Positions 54,446 through 62,777 of a stretch of DNA of 64,000 nt are shown here, one piece after another. The stretch is from JACCZX01 sp963791315 (GTDB lineage: Bacteria > Pseudomonadota > Gammaproteobacteria > Burkholderiales > Burkholderiaceae_F): positions 558,001 through 622,000 of the forward strand of contig CAWBRQ010000007.1 in the NCBI GenBank assembly GCA_963791315.1. The letters run 5' to 3'. Numbering within the stretch: the first letter of the stretch is position 1; each line of letters begins with the position of its first letter. The notes under the pieces are model-generated. The model made no database searches. It was not told the origin of the DNA and saw only the letters and a list, made by a program, of their open reading frames with translations. The translations under genes were made by a program, and so were the position numbers.

Positions 54446-57322
54446 ATGCTTGCGCTGGCGTCTGTTCCCGCCCGGCATCGCGCGTACACGCATGCGTTGC
54501 GTCCGCCGTACGACGCGCTGCATCGTTTGCTGTTGGAGTTCATTCCCGAGGAGCGCCTGGTCACCGATCCGCTGCGTCTGCTGACGTGGGGTACCGATGC
54601 GAGCTTCTATCGGCTTGTACCGCAACTCGTGGTGATCGCCGAGAGTGAAGAGGAGGTGATCAGGCTGCTCGCCGCCTGCGCTGAACTCGCTACACCGGTC
54701 ACCTTCCGTGCCGCCGGCACGAGTCTTTCGGGACAGGCGATCACCGATTCGGTGCTGGTTCTGCTCGGTGACAACTGGCGCCGCTGCGAGATCGGCGTGG
54801 ATGCCGCGACGATCACGGTGCAACCAGGAGTGATCGGCGCGGTTGCCAACCGCCACCTCGCACAATTCGGATGCAAGATCGGACCCGATCCGGCGTCGAT
54901 CGACTCCGCGATGATTGGCGGCATCGCTGCCAACAATGCGAGCGGCATGTGCTGTGGGACGGCACAGAACAGCTATCACACGCTTGCGGGGTTACGAGTC
55001 GTTCTTGCCGACGGCACGGTGCTGGACACACGCGATGCGGCGAGCCGATCGGCGTTTCTCGATCAAAAGCACGACCTTGTGCGCGGGCTGAACGCGCTTG
55101 CTGATTCCGCGCGCGCTGACAAGCAGCTTGCCTCGCGCATCCGGCACAAGTTCCGCATGAAGAACACGACTGGCTATAGCCTGAATGCGCTCGTGGATTT
55201 TCTGGATCCGATCGACATCCTCGCGCATTTGATGATTGGCTCCGAGGGCACTCTGGGGTTCCTGAGCGAAATTACCTACCGTACCGTGCCGGAGTACTCC
55301 GACAAGGCAAGCGCGCTGATTCTGTTCGACCATTTGGAAGCAGCGTGCCTTGCCGTGACGGTCTTGAAAAACACACCGGTCGCTGCAGTGGAACTCGCCG
55401 ACCGCGCCGCGCTGCGTTCAGTGGAGGGAAAGCCGGGCATGCCGGAAGGCATTCACATACTGGGGGCCGATGGCGCGGCGCTATTGGTCGAAACGCGCGC
55501 AGCCAATGCCGGGCGACTCGCGGAGCAGGTCCGGGCCATTGAGGCGGCACTGGCAGACATTCCTACCTTTGAGCCGGTGCGCTTTTCCACCGATGTATCC
55601 GAGTGCGCACGGTTCTGGAACGTACGTAAGGGCATGTTTCCTTCGGTGGGCGCGATGCGCGAGGTCGGCACGACCGTCATCATCGAGGACGTCGCCTTTC
55701 CCGTTCCGCGACTGGCCGAAGCGACCCTTGATCTGCAGAGGCTGCTCGCGACGCATGGCTATACCGACGCGATCATCTTCGGTCATGCGCTCGAAGGGAA
55801 TCTCCACTTCGTGTTCACGCAGGATTTCAACTCGGCGCCCGAGGTCCTCCGTTATCGCGCCTTCATGGACGCGATGTGCCGAATGGTCGTCGAAAAATAC
55901 GACGGTTCACTGAAGGCCGAGCATGGTACCGGCCGCAATGTCGCGCCCTTCGTCGAGCTCGAATGGGGCGCCGAGGCCTATGACCTGATGCGCCGAATCA
56001 AGCGTCTGTTTGATCCGCGCGGCTTGCTCAATCCGGGCGTCCTGATTAACGATGACCCCGACGTCCACGTCAAGAACCTCAAGCCACTGCCGCAATGCGA
56101 CCCTATCGTTGACAAGTGCATCGAGTGCGGATTCTGCGAACCGAAGTGTCCGTCGCATCGGATGACGTTGTCGCCGCGGCAGCGGATCGTCGGTTGGCGC
56201 GAAATTGCGCGGCTCGAGCGAGCGATAGGGCAAGACGCCGAGGTCTCCACGTTGCGTGCGCTGTACGACTATCACGGGATCGATACGTGCGCGGCCTGCG
56301 GTCTATGCGCCACCGCGTGCCCGGTCGGCATCGAGACGGGAATTCTGATCAAGTCGTTGCGCGGACGGCGCGCTGGTCCATTCGCCGCACGCGTGGCCAC
56401 AACGTTGGCGGACCACTACGGCGGAGTCACCGATGGCGTACGCGCGGGGCTCACCATGGCCGATCTGCTGCACGGAATGCTGGGTCCACGGTTGATGCAG
56501 GGATCGCTCGACGCAATGCGGCGTCTGTCCGGTGGCAGGGTGCCGAAGTGGTCGCCGGCGATGCCGCGTGCCGCGCACTTCAAGCCGCCGGAACCAAGCC
56601 CCGTGCGGAGCGCGGATCGGCTCGTCTATTTTCCGAGCTGCGCCGCGCGCACGATGGGAGGGCAACGCGGCGATGACACCGAAGCGCTGCCGGTTGTGGC
56701 CGAACGCCTTTTTCGCAAAGCCGGATTCGACGTCATTTATCCGAGCTCGCTCGCGCAACTGTGCTGTGGCCAGCCGTTCGAGAGCAAAGGGCTGATGGAG
56801 CCGGCTGATCAGAAGTCGGCCGAGCTTGAGCAAGCTTTGCGCGACGCGAGCGAGGACGGGCGCTGGCCTATCGTCTTCGATACCAGTCCGTGCGCGTATC
56901 GCATCAAGCGCCGTTGTGATGGGCGTCTACACGTCCAGGACAGCATCGAGTTCATTCATGACACCGTGCTCTCGCGCGTCGCGATGTCACCTGCGCGCGA
57001 GCCGGTCGTCATTCATCCAGTGTGCAGCGTGCGCAAGATGGGCACCGTCCAGAAGCTGTCCGCCGTTGCGGGCTACTGCAGCCCCGAAGTCATCGAGGTG
57101 AACGAGGTGCTTTGCTGCGGTTTCGCCGGCGACAAAGGCTTCAATCGCCCCGAGCTCAACGAGCATGCATTGCGCCACCTGAAGCAAGCCATTCCCGCTG
57201 CCTGCACGCACGGCTATTCGTCGAGCCGCACCTGCGAGATCGGTCTCGCCGAGCAGGCCGGCTTTCCTTATCGCTCCATTATTCATCTGGTCGACGCGTG
57301 CGCGAGTGCACGCAGCGCCTGA
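54446..57322 (+). CDS. dld-II: FAD/Fe-S D-lactate dehydrogenase (Dld-II/YdiJ type)
   Basis: A 958-residue membrane-associated enzyme that oxidises D-lactate or a related 2-hydroxyacid to the quinone or cytochrome pool. The FAD domain has VTFRAAGTSLSGQAITDSVL and GGIAANNASGMCCG, and the FAD-oxidase C domain ends around KAEHGTGRNVAPFVELEWG. Two 4Fe-4S motifs follow (CIECGFCEPKCP, CAACGLCATACP). Two CCG repeats are present (YFPSCAARTMGG with LCCGQPFESKG; HPVCSVRKMGT with LCCGFAGDKGF). It sits 16 bases after lldP with no frameshift. Substrate assignment rests on operon context. Confidence 0.88.
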   Translation: MLALASVPARHRAYTHALRPPYDALHRLLLEFIPEERLVTDPLRLLTWGTDASFYRLVPQLVVIAESEEEVIRLLAACAELATPVTFRAAGTSLSGQAITDSVLVLLGDNWRRCEIGVDAATITVQPGVIGAVANRHLAQFGCKIGPDPASIDSAMIGGIAANNASGMCCGTAQNSYHTLAGLRVVLADGTVLDTRDAASRSAFLDQKHDLVRGLNALADSARADKQLASRIRHKFRMKNTTGYSLNALVDFLDPIDILAHLMIGSEGTLGFLSEITYRTVPEYSDKASALILFDHLEAACLAVTVLKNTPVAAVELADRAALRSVEGKPGMPEGIHILGADGAALLVETRAANAGRLAEQVRAIEAALADIPTFEPVRFSTDVSECARFWNVRKGMFPSVGAMREVGTTVIIEDVAFPVPRLAEATLDLQRLLATHGYTDAIIFGHALEGNLHFVFTQDFNSAPEVLRYRAFMDAMCRMVVEKYDGSLKAEHGTGRNVAPFVELEWGAEAYDLMRRIKRLFDPRGLLNPGVLINDDPDVHVKNLKPLPQCDPIVDKCIECGFCEPKCPSHRMTLSPRQRIVGWREIARLERAIGQDAEVSTLRALYDYHGIDTCAACGLCATACPVGIETGILIKSLRGRRAGPFAARVATTLADHYGGVTDGVRAGLTMADLLHGMLGPRLMQGSLDAMRRLSGGRVPKWSPAMPRAAHFKPPEPSPVRSADRLVYFPSCAARTMGGQRGDDTEALPVVAERLFRKAGFDVIYPSSLAQLCCGQPFESKGLMEPADQKSAELEQALRDASEDGRWPIVFDTSPCAYRIKRRCDGRLHVQDSIEFIHDTVLSRVAMSPAREPVVIHPVCSVRKMGTVQKLSAVAGYCSPEVIEVNEVLCCGFAGDKGFNRPELNEHALRHLKQAIPAACTHGYSSSRTCEIGLAEQAGFPYRSIIHLVDACASARSA

Positions 57323-57343
57323 TACGCACGAGGATTGGCTTCG

Positions 57344-58087
57344 ATGAAAGCAGCGCTTTTTATTCCGTGTTATGTCGACGCGTTCTTTCCTGAAGTTGGA
57401 ATCGCGACGCTCGAGCTGCTCGAGCGGCTCGGTGTAGAGGTCGACTATCCGCTGAACCAAACCTGCTGCGGGCAGCCAATGGCCAATAGCGGGTGCAGCG
57501 ATGATGCGGTCGCCGCCGAGGCGTTGTTTGTCAAGAATTTCTCGGGTTATGACTACATCGTCACGCCGTCAGGAAGCTGCACGCATCATGTGCGGAACCA
57601 TTTGACCGCCGTTGCGCAATCGGACGAGACGCTGAAGGTGCGCCGTTCGACGTACGAACTGGTCGAATTCGTGCACGACGTGTTGAACGTGCGCAAGTTT
57701 CCGTGGGCCAATTTTCCGCACGCGGTCGGGCTGCACAACGGCTGCTCATCGCTGCGCGCGCTGCGCACGGCGAAGATGTCCGAAATCGAGGAGCCGTTCT
57801 TCTCGAAGCCGCTCGACCTGCTCTCGAAGATAAAGGGTATTCGCTTTGTCACGCCCGAACGACCGGACGAATGCTGCGGATTCGGCGGCACGTTTTCCGT
57901 CTTCGAGGAACCCGTCTCGGCAAAGATGGGGCATGACAAGGTGGCTGACTATCAGCGCGCCGGTGCCGAATACATTGTGTCCGCCGACATGTCGTGTCTG
58001 ATGCACCAGAAGGGCTGCGCTGAGAGGCTCGGCGCTGAGATCAAGTTCATTCATATCGCGCAAATCCTCAACGGCGCACGCGCATGA
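57344..58087 (+). CDS. lldE: L-lactate dehydrogenase complex protein LldE/LutA
   Basis: A 247-residue Fe-S protein with two CCG domains. The first has PCYVDAFFPEVGIATLELL and NQTCCGQPMANSGC; the second has LHNGCSSLRALRTAKM and PDECCGFGGTFSVFEEPVS. ATG 57344 was preferred over the upstream TTG because MKAALFIP is the conserved start and GAGG precedes it. It is translationally coupled to the next gene by ATGA. Confidence 0.92.
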   Translation: MKAALFIPCYVDAFFPEVGIATLELLERLGVEVDYPLNQTCCGQPMANSGCSDDAVAAEALFVKNFSGYDYIVTPSGSCTHHVRNHLTAVAQSDETLKVRRSTYELVEFVHDVLNVRKFPWANFPHAVGLHNGCSSLRALRTAKMSEIEEPFFSKPLDLLSKIKGIRFVTPERPDECCGFGGTFSVFEEPVSAKMGHDKVADYQRAGAEYIVSADMSCLMHQKGCAERLGAEIKFIHIAQILNGARA

Positions 58088-59460
58088 GCCGCATCGACCA
58101 CTCTGAGGCGTCCTCGAAGTTCATCGAGGCCAAGGACCATCTCGAGTTTCACGACAAAAGGCTGTGGGATCTGCGCAAGAAGCGCGATCGCGAGAGCGAA
58201 CACCTTCCCGAGTGGGAAGAGCTCCGGTCGCTTGCCTCCGCGATCAAGGAACACACGCTGTCGCACCTGGCCGATTACCTGGAGGAGTTCGAACGCAACG
58301 CTAAGCGCAACGGCGCTCAAGTGCACTGGGCTAAGGACGCGGCCGAGCACAACCAGATCGTGTTCGAAATCATGAGCTCGAACGGTGCAACGACGCTAGT
58401 CAAGGCCAAGTCGATGCTGACCGACGAATGCGACATGCGGCCGTTCCTCGAGAATCGCGGCATCGAAGTGATGGAAACCGATCTCGGGGAGCGCATTCAG
58501 CAGCTCGACGACGAACCGCCGAGCCACATCGTTGTGCCCGCCGTGCACAAGCTGCGAGGCGATGTGGCGCGCGTCTTTGCGGACACCATCGGTACCGATC
58601 CGAAGAACAGCGACGTCCACTATCTCGCCGAGAGCCAGCGGCAACACACGCGGCCGTATTTCCTTCGTGCCGACGCGGGCATGACCGGCGCCAATTTCGC
58701 GGTGGCCGAAACCGGAACAGTGGTCGTCTGCACCAACGAGGGCAATGCCGATTTGAGCGTCAACCTGCCAAAGCTCTACATTGCGTCGATCGGTATCGAG
58801 AAAGTCATTCCTCGCGTTGAGCATCTGGGCGTGTTTGTGCGGATGCTTTCGCGCAGCGCGCTCGGCTCGCCGATCACGCAGCTCACTTCGCATTTCCGCG
58901 CTCCACGCGACGGCACGCAGATGCACGTGATCCTGGTCGACAACGGCCGGTCCGAGCGCTTGGGGATGGCCGACTTCTGGTACTCGCTGAAGTGCATTCG
59001 GTGCGGCGCCTGTATGAACACTTGTCCTGTCTACCGCCGCAGCGGCGGTCTCAGCTACGGCGCGACCTACTCGGGGCCGATCGGCGTCATCATCGATCCG
59101 ACATTCAACTTGCGAAAGTACAGCTCGTTGCCCTTCGCATCGACGCTCAATGGAAGCTGCACCAGTGTGTGTCCGGTCAAGATCAACATCCACGAGCAGA
59201 TCTACAAATGGCGCGAGATCATCGCCAAGCGTCATCAGCTTCCGTTCGTCAAGCAGCAAGCGATGCAGATCGCGGGAAAGGTGTTGGGCAGTCCGAAGCT
59301 GTACCGCGCGGCGGTCGAGACTGCAGGCACCAGCATCGATTACCTTCCGCGCCTGATGATGTATAGCCGACTCAACGCCTGGGGCCGACAGCGCGAGGTA
59401 CCGACCGCCCCGGAGCTTACGTTCCGCCAGTGGTATTTGAAGAATCGGGCAAGGAAATGA
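58084..59460 (+). CDS. lldF: L-lactate dehydrogenase complex protein LldF/LutB
   Basis: A 458-residue Fe-S subunit with an N-terminal LUD domain. The LUD part contains LVKAKSMLTDECDMRPFLE and TGANFAVAETGTVVVCTNEG. The ferredoxin part has IRCGACMNTCPVYRRSGG and SCTSVCPVKINIHEQIYKW. It overlaps both neighbours by four bases, so the three subunits are made together. Confidence 0.93.
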   Translation: MSRIDHSEASSKFIEAKDHLEFHDKRLWDLRKKRDRESEHLPEWEELRSLASAIKEHTLSHLADYLEEFERNAKRNGAQVHWAKDAAEHNQIVFEIMSSNGATTLVKAKSMLTDECDMRPFLENRGIEVMETDLGERIQQLDDEPPSHIVVPAVHKLRGDVARVFADTIGTDPKNSDVHYLAESQRQHTRPYFLRADAGMTGANFAVAETGTVVVCTNEGNADLSVNLPKLYIASIGIEKVIPRVEHLGVFVRMLSRSALGSPITQLTSHFRAPRDGTQMHVILVDNGRSERLGMADFWYSLKCIRCGACMNTCPVYRRSGGLSYGATYSGPIGVIIDPTFNLRKYSSLPFASTLNGSCTSVCPVKINIHEQIYKWREIIAKRHQLPFVKQQAMQIAGKVLGSPKLYRAAVETAGTSIDYLPRLMMYSRLNAWGRQREVPTAPELTFRQWYLKNRARK

Positions 59461-60050
59461 ACAGCCGCCAGGAAATACTCGCGCGCATCCGCAAAAACCA
59501 GCCCGCGCCGGTGCCTATGCCGGACGTGCCGACGTTTGACACCGCCGCGAGTGCACCGTTGCTCGAGCGCTTCAAAGCAGGTGTGCTGCGCATGGGCGGA
59601 AAATTTGTGGAACCTCCTGCAGATGGCCTCGACAAGTTGGTCAAGCGGCTATTTCCTGATGCGAAGGTGGTGTGCTCCGCTGTGTCTGAAGTCGCGGGCA
59701 ATCGGCCCCTTGATCGGGTGCGCTCACCCGATAAGTTGCACGACGTCGATGTGGGCGTCGTGCGCGCAGTGTTTGGAGTTGCGGAGACTGGTTCGCTGTG
59801 GCTCACCGAAGCGCAGTTCAAAGTGAACACGCTCGGGTTTCTTGCGCAGCATTTAGTCGTCCTGCTGGACCCGAAGAAGATCGTCGGTAACATGCATGAC
59901 GCGTATCGCGAGCGCGCGCAGTTCAACGCGCGCTATGGCGTGTTCATGACCGGACCTTCGGCAACCGCCGACATCGAGGGCGTATTGATCCATGGCGCGC
60001 AGGGAATCCGCACCCTGACCGTGGTCCCGCTCGCCGAATCACTCCTTTGA
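59457..60050 (+). CDS. lldG: L-lactate dehydrogenase complex protein LldG/LutC
   Basis: A 197-residue LUD-domain subunit. MNSRQEILARIRKNQPAP starts the protein; the core motif is GVAETGSLWLTEAQFKVNTL, followed by FMTGPSATADIEGVLIHGAQG. ATG 59457 overlaps the lldF stop (ATGA). It completes the LldEFG L-lactate oxidising complex. Confidence 0.93.
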   Translation: MNSRQEILARIRKNQPAPVPMPDVPTFDTAASAPLLERFKAGVLRMGGKFVEPPADGLDKLVKRLFPDAKVVCSAVSEVAGNRPLDRVRSPDKLHDVDVGVVRAVFGVAETGSLWLTEAQFKVNTLGFLAQHLVVLLDPKKIVGNMHDAYRERAQFNARYGVFMTGPSATADIEGVLIHGAQGIRTLTVVPLAESLL

Positions 60051-60072
60051 CTCATTCACGACCTGCATCTCT

Positions 60073-60676
60073 ATGACTGTTAAAGAACACAACACTGAAA
60101 CTACCCGCCCCGACCGCTCGCCGGCCGATCTGCTCGCCAGATGGCATTCTGACCATCGCAATTTTGCGGGACTTCTCGATCTGCTCGAACAGCAAGTCGA
60201 TGCCTTTCACGCGGACAAGAGCGCCGACTATGAGTTAATGCGCTTGATCGTCTATTACCTGCGCCACTATCCGGATCGCTTTCACCACCCGCGCGAAGAT
60301 GTGGCTTTCGCTCGACTCACCAAACGCGATCCGCACCTGCAACTGGAAATCGCGCGGCGCATGCAGGAGCATGTCGTGATCGCGGCGGCCGGGGAGAGAG
60401 CTTCTGAACTGTCTGAATGAAATAGTTGTCGGCGTCGTAATCGAGCGCTCGACGCTCGAAGCGGCTGCCGCCACTTATCTCGTGTACTACAGACATCACC
60501 TTGCCGCCGAGGAACGACAGGTGATCCCACGGGCCGTGGAGCTTCTGACGCCCGCTGATTGGGCCGCCGTCGCAGCCATACCCACCGAGCCAGATCCTTT
60601 GTTTGGGGTTGACTTCGACGCGCGCTATAGCGAACTACGCAGACAAGTCGCCCGCGAGGGGAAAGAGGTTGGGTGA
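60073..60676 (+). CDS. Hemerythrin HHE domain protein, copy 2, one frameshift
   Basis: Close paralogue of the gene at 11128, about 200 residues when corrected. Ligand segments are WHSDHRNFAGLL, FHHPREDVAFAR, MQEHVVIAAAGE and YYRHHLAAEERQV. One extra A near 60393 stops the frame early; removing it joins ELLNCLNEIVVGVVIERST to the rest. It lies 22 bases after lldG on the same strand and 6 before the UspA gene, so it is probably part of the lactate operon. Confidence 0.87.
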
Positions 60677-60682
60677 TACGCC

Positions 60683-61120
60683 ATGTACAAGCACATCTTG
60701 TTTCCTACCGATGGCTCCGAGCTGTCCGAGCGTGCCGCACGAGACGGTATTCGTTTCGCGAAGTCGATCGGCGCGCAACTCACTGCGCTGCATACGACAC
60801 CGTTGTTCTATCCGACCGAGTTCCAAACACGCAACGCGCCTGAGCGCGCAGAGGAACACGAAAAGCAGTCGAAGGAGGACGCGCGGCGCGTGCTCGATGT
60901 GATCAAGCAGATGGCGCGTGATGCGGACGTTGGCTGCACCGCGGTGCATCGAGTGAGCGAAAGGCCGTGGGAGGAGATCATCAACGTAGCGGCGGAGCAC
61001 GGCTGCGACGTGATCTTCATGGCATCGCACGGTCGGCGAGGTGTCAGCGCCTTACTGATCGGCAGCGAGACGAACAAAGTGCTGACCCATTCGAAAATTC
61101 CTGTCCTTGTCTGGCGTTGA
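60683..61120 (+). CDS. Universal stress protein (UspA family)
   Basis: A 145-residue alpha/beta protein. MYKHILFPTDGSELSERAA opens the fold with the conserved Asp. The ATP-binding-type loop is MASHGRRGVSALLIGSETNK and the last strand is SKIPVLVWR. It directly follows the second hemerythrin. UspA proteins help cells under starvation or low oxygen; the partner is unknown. Confidence 0.9.
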   Translation: MYKHILFPTDGSELSERAARDGIRFAKSIGAQLTALHTTPLFYPTEFQTRNAPERAEEHEKQSKEDARRVLDVIKQMARDADVGCTAVHRVSERPWEEIINVAAEHGCDVIFMASHGRRGVSALLIGSETNKVLTHSKIPVLVWR

Positions 61121-61157
61121 ACGCGGCGCGTTCGGCAGTCAGTGAAGTCCGGCAGGC

Positions 61158-61644
61158 TCAATATCGGCCGTGCTGCTTGTAGATGTAGTTGGTGAGCTCG
61201 ACAGAATGCATCGAGATCCTCCTCTGGATCTCGTGGACCGTGCGGATGATTGCGCGCATCACGCGATAGACGATCTCCGGATGCACGGGTAGTAATGCCT
61301 CGAGCTTTTCGCGTTCGAGGCCGAACACGCGAGTCGGACCGATCGCAACCAGCGAAGCGTAGTGCCGTGTCCCGTCGAGGAAGCTTAGTTCGCCAACGAG
61401 ATCGCCGGCATCGAGTGCAAAGAGCGTGACGTTTTCGGGTGTCTCGTGCTCCTCTAACCACCCCCAGCGTCCCTCGCACAATGACGTACAGGTGATTGTC
61501 CGAGGTTTCTTCCGACACCAGAACCTCGTCGGGATCGAGATCGCGAAACACCAGATGTTCGGCAAGCACACGCACTTCGGCGTCCGACAGCTCGGTCGCG
61601 AGCCGCGAGCCGCGCAGCGCTTCGACGATGTTTTCTTCGGTCAC
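61158..61644 (-). CDS. Cyclic-nucleotide-binding domain protein without DNA-binding domain, copy 2, one frameshift
   Basis: About 161 residues. The first half reads VFRDLDPDEVLVSEETSDNH and LYVIVRGTLGVV. After one indel near 61460 the second half gives HETPENVTLFALDAGDLVGE and LSFLDGTRHYASLVAIGPTR, the rest of the cNMP barrel. The C-terminal helices end in MHSVELTNYIYKQHGRY with no helix-turn-helix. GTG 61644 overlaps the stop of the START-domain gene. It resembles the protein at 35729 in plan. Confidence 0.83.
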
Positions 61645-62105
61645 GATGTCGCTCCTTGTTCCGCGCGGCGTACGAAGGCATCGACCAGCGTGTCCACGAT
61701 ACCGTCAAAGGCCCAGCGCGCGAGCAGACCGGTGAGCGCTCCGCGCCACTCGTAGCGCAAATGAAAATCAATCCTGCACGCATTGGGCGCGAGTTCGGTC
61801 AGCAGCCATTCGCCTTCGAAGTGCGAAAACGGTCCGCGCTCCAGATGGATCGCCATCCAAGACGGGCGCCGTTTCGGATTCCGAGTGGTCAGGACCAAGC
61901 GGGCTCCGTGAAAACCGATCGTGATGCGTGCAGCGACGACATTCTCGTCACGCTCGAGGATGACCGCATCGGCACACCAGGGCAGGAACGCTGGGTAATG
62001 CTCGGCTGCTTCGATCACGTCGAAGGTTTCGGCCGCTGATCGACCGACCACGGCGGATTTCCGGATTTCCAATATTTTTAACTGACGTGCTCTGGGGCAT
62101 TGCAC
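61641..62105 (-). CDS. START/polyketide-cyclase-fold protein, RatA-like
   Basis: About 150 residues of the SRPBCC fold. Typical segments are SAAETFDVIEAAEHYPAFLP WCADAVI, FSHFEGEWLLTELAPNACRI and the terminal helix WAFDGIVDTLVDAFVRRAEQ. The family includes RatA and coenzyme Q-binding Coq10-like proteins. The start could be GTG 62105 or TTG 62072; homology begins at the second (LEIRKSAVV). It is not next to the smpB gene where RatA is often found, so the specific role is open. Confidence 0.8.
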   Translation of the reverse strand: MQCPRARQLKILEIRKSAVVGRSAAETFDVIEAAEHYPAFLPWCADAVILERDENVVAARITIGFHGARLVLTTRNPKRRPSWMAIHLERGPFSHFEGEWLLTELAPNACRIDFHLRYEWRGALTGLLARWAFDGIVDTLVDAFVRRAEQGATS

Positions 62106-62138
62106 GAGCGCACAGATGACATCCGGCGAGCTAAGACG

Positions 62139-62729
62139 TCATTCCTTGGGCGCCTCATGGGCGATTCCCTTGTGGCAATCGATACAAGTCGCGGTCTTAG
62201 ACAGGACCTGCTGATGCATCGGCCGCACGAACTCCTTCTGTCGAGCCAACACTTCGCTATCGAAGACGTGGCAGTGCTGGCAGGCCCTCGAGTCCGTGCG
62301 TTTGTATTCGGACCACACCGATGTGGCGAGCCGCAGGCGCTCTTTCTTGAACTTCTCCTCCGTGGAGATGATGCCGCGCGCTTCCTGAATCGCGTCCTTG
62401 ATGCCGGCCTTCGTTTTGTACCAAAGAACTTCGGGATAGGCGTGTGGAATGTGGCAGTCGTGGCAACCAGCTCGAACGCCGGTGCGGTTGGCGAAGTGCA
62501 CACTTTGCTTGTGTTCCTTTGCTACCCACTGCATAGAATGGCAGGCACCACCGCAGAACTGGTCGGTGCCAGTGACGGCCACCATCACCTGAGTCGCAAT
62601 CGCTGCGCCGGCACCGATCAGAATGCCGGCGAAGAGCAATGCCAGCACCAACCTCGATCTCGGTGTTGACAGGCGGCGCCAAGTGCTCTTCCTGGGAGGT
62701 CCGCCTCGCCCATCTGGGTCCGCTGTCAT
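62139..62729 (-). CDS. NapC/NirT-family membrane tetrahaem cytochrome c with an unusual first haem site
   Basis: A 196-residue quinol dehydrogenase with one N-terminal membrane helix (LVLALLFAGILIGAGAAIA) and a periplasmic haem domain. The haem sites are CGGACH, CHDCH, CQHCH and CIDCH. The first has three residues between the Cys (CxxxCH) instead of two; I checked it at the codon level. Such proteins pass electrons from quinol to periplasmic partners, here possibly to the MtrAB conduit or a small cytochrome c. An Fnr-type box is centred about 41 bp upstream. No NapA or Nrf partner gene is in the window. Confidence 0.88.
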   Translation of the reverse strand: MTADPDGRGGPPRKSTWRRLSTPRSRLVLALLFAGILIGAGAAIATQVMVAVTGTDQFCGGACHSMQWVAKEHKQSVHFANRTGVRAGCHDCHIPHAYPEVLWYKTKAGIKDAIQEARGIISTEEKFKKERLRLATSVWSEYKRTDSRACQHCHVFDSEVLARQKEFVRPMHQQVLSKTATCIDCHKGIAHEAPKE

Positions 62730-62763
62730 TTGTCCAGCTTACGGTGGCACGGGCCTGAGGCCT

Positions 62764-62777
62764 TTGATTTAGGTCAA
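62764..62777. promoter_or_regulatory. Fnr-type box upstream of the NapC-like gene
   Basis: TTGATTTAGGTCAA matches with one mismatch. It overlaps the end of the fnr-like gene and is centred about 41 bp before the cytochrome start. Confidence 0.65.

Noticed and set aside
61119..61133. GAACGC-GGC-GCGTTC hairpin after the UspA gene as a terminator
   Set aside because: Six base pairs with no T run and partly inside the gene end; common by chance in GC-rich DNA.
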